Positions 7,843-8,578 of a stretch of 8,578 bases of DNA are shown piece by piece. Position 1 is the stretch's first letter, and each line of letters begins with the position of its first letter. The position numbers and the translations under genes are program-made. The stretch is from Gammaproteobacteria bacterium (lineage in GTDB: Bacteria > Pseudomonadota > Gammaproteobacteria > SZUA-229), in NCBI GenBank assembly GCA_015484935.1, contig WFUQ01000139.1:1-8578 (forward strand). Reading direction: 5' to 3'. A model generated the notes under the pieces. That model did not search any database, was not told the origin of the DNA, and saw only the letters and a list, made by a program, of their open reading frames with translations.

Positions 7843-7868
7843 AAAATAAAAGGCTGATTATATCAGCC
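7843..7868 (-). terminator. Intrinsic terminator downstream of the slp-like and small Cys/His genes
   Basis: Read on the minus strand, GGCTGAT (7868-7862), loop ATA (7861-7859) and ATCAGCC (7858-7852) form a perfect 7-bp stem, immediately followed by TTTTATTTT (7851-7843). This is the textbook layout of a Rho-independent terminator and the best one in the window. It lies about 40 nt after the stop of the 61-residue gene and would insulate that unit from hrpA. On the plus strand no U-run follows, so it is one-directional. Confidence 0.75.
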
Positions 7869-7885
7869 CGCGCAAGACGTCATAA
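7857..7885 (-). promoter_or_regulatory. Extended -10 promoter for hrpA, embedded in the terminator hairpin
   Basis: On the minus strand TGATATAAT (7865-7857) is a perfect extended -10 element: TG, one base, then TATAAT at 7862-7857. A weak -35, TTATGA (7885-7880, three of six), lies 17 bp upstream, which is acceptable for an extended -10 promoter. The start of transcription would fall near 7850, in the T-tract, giving a short leader of roughly 20-25 nt before the TTG start of hrpA. The -10 hexamer is the central part of the terminator hairpin. Confidence 0.55.
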
Positions 7886-7908
7886 CCGACTGAACGATCA
7901 GGCTCGCA

Positions 7909-8094
7909 TCATAACGCTTTATTTTTCCTGATGCCGCAACGCTTGCATCGGTATGCCGTCACCAGTTTCCCCTGTCTGGAATCAAACGGTTTCTCATCCA
8001 GTCTTTCCCATTTATGGAAACCGTTCTTGCACAAGGTATTACCCTTGTGTTTTTCTCCCGGTCTTTTTTTCTTGAAAGGGATTACTTCTGCCAT
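7909..8094 (-). CDS. Small basic Cys/His protein, possible zinc-binding, function unknown
   Basis: This 61-residue, strongly basic protein starts MAEVIPFKKKRPGEK. It has C22 and H27 in LCKNGFHKW and C50 and C53 in YRCKRCG, which suggests one zinc site of C-x4-H...C-x2-C type. The block GKLVTAYRCKRCG looks like a conserved motif rather than a random frame. I do not recognise a named family; nucleic-acid binding is a reasonable guess from charge and metal ligands, no more. ATG 8094 has a modest AGAG about 6 nt upstream. The gene lies 31 bp downstream of the slp-like gene, same strand, with no room for a good promoter, so cotranscription is likely. The transcript should end at the hairpin near 7843-7868. 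A run of seven A residues sits in codons 8-11. Confidence 0.78.
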   Translation of the reverse strand: MAEVIPFKKKRPGEKHKGNTLCKNGFHKWERLDEKPFDSRQGKLVTAYRCKRCGIRKNKAL

Positions 8095-8125
8095 AACGGT
8101 CTCTAGTCATTCTCAGGCAGAGCCA

Positions 8126-8578
8126 TCATAACCTGATACCGATACCAAGGCTGAAATTGGTTCTGACCTCACCCGCATCCTCAGACCACAGATGGATCTG
8201 TTCTGCGCGTATCACCGGGTAGCGGTAACTACTCTCTCCGACTCGCCCCTCCGTCACCTCGATCACATCACCGGCAACCGTCAACATACGTCCCTGCGAA
8301 AAATCGACAGGTTCAAGATAACCTGCCTGGCGTATGATGAAACGGCCTAATGGTGTCTGTGTCTGGTCCGGTCGTTGTGAAAACTTTAACGGATAAGCCA
8401 GGATCTCTATCTGAGTCTGCTTGTCCAGATTGCGCGTATCCAGAATCGTACCACCCCACAGAACCGTTTTGTGAAAACTCCGTTCAGGTTGCGCGATCAC
8501 ATCGGCCGGCATCAATTTCATATCGATGTTTTCGACATCAAACTTCGGTGAACTCGCACAGCCTGATAACAGACTGGC
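8126..8578 (-). CDS. Slp-family outer-membrane lipoprotein (5' end outside the window)
   Basis: The frame stays open from the TGA at 8126-8128 to the right edge, giving 150 visible residues. The first visible residues, ASLLSGCASSPKF, contain a lipobox (L-S-G-C, Cys codon at 8558-8560). They are the end of a lipoprotein signal peptide whose start lies beyond the window, so the ATG at 8521 is internal. Ala at +2 and Ser at +3 after the Cys lack the Asp inner-membrane retention signal, so outer-membrane placement is expected. The body matches the Slp family pattern (Slp is the starvation-inducible lipoprotein of E. coli): VLWGGTILDTRNLDKQTQIE, EILAYPLKF, GRFIIRQAGYLEPVDFSQGR, LTVAGDVIEVTEGRVGESSY and YPVIRAEQIHLW. 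The end, NFSLGIGIRL, has alternating hydrophobic residues. The function of Slp proteins is poorly defined. Confidence 0.88.
   Translation of the reverse strand, partial: ASLLSGCASSPKFDVENIDMKLMPADVIAQPERSFHKTVLWGGTILDTRNLDKQTQIEILAYPLKFSQRPDQTQTPLGRFIIRQAGYLEPVDFSQGRMLTVAGDVIEVTEGRVGESSYRYPVIRAEQIHLWSEDAGEVRTNFSLGIGIRL

Noticed and set aside
7931..8131. Plus-strand frame opposite the small Cys/His gene
   Set aside because: The minus-strand frame has conserved Cys/His spacing and a sensible operon position; the plus-strand one has neither.
1..8578. A novel multi-gene system (defence, toxin-antitoxin, biosynthetic or mobile)
   Set aside because: All large genes are familiar core genes, no toxin-antitoxin pair, transposase, integrase, repeat array or RNA gene is visible, and the two unknown small proteins are on opposite strands and far apart.

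Overview
The window looks like a chromosomal stretch of a gammaproteobacterium. It holds a YheT-type hydrolase, a single-domain HDOD protein, a YebC-family regulator of the second (YeeN-like) subgroup, a hexameric-type citrate synthase, a full-length HrpA helicase with its long C-terminal DUF3418 region, and a Slp-family outer-membrane lipoprotein. HrpA, the Slp lipoprotein and the YebC N-terminus that begins [15 protein letters not shown] all point to Gammaproteobacteria. I cannot resolve genus or species from the sequence. I see no tRNA, rRNA, insertion sequence, CRISPR array, phage gene or other sign of recent transfer.

Layout, plus strand (1-3944): the 3' end of a yheT-like hydrolase (1-330), an HDOD-domain protein (404-1273), a YebC/YeeN-like regulator (1389-2114), a small exported four-cysteine protein (2209-2532) and gltA (2622-3944). 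The gaps are 73-115 bp, and each gene seems to carry its own signals rather than sitting in one tight operon.

Layout, minus strand (8578-3946): a slp-type lipoprotein gene running off the right edge (8126-8578), a 61-residue Cys/His protein (7909-8094) and hrpA (3946-7827). The first two are 31 bp apart and are probably cotranscribed. A U-tailed hairpin then separates them from hrpA. gltA and hrpA converge with a single base between their stop codons.

The genes cover unrelated housekeeping jobs: the TCA-cycle entry step, RNA/ribosome helicase work, translation- or transcription-linked regulation, and envelope. I found no new defence, biosynthetic or mobile system. The most interesting content is non-coding. 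It consists of a compact element upstream of hrpA where a perfect extended -10 box lies inside an intrinsic-terminator hairpin, a perfect 20-bp palindrome across the yebC stop codon, and a perfect 11-bp-stem hairpin just before gltA. Two small conserved-looking proteins without assigned function also merit attention.
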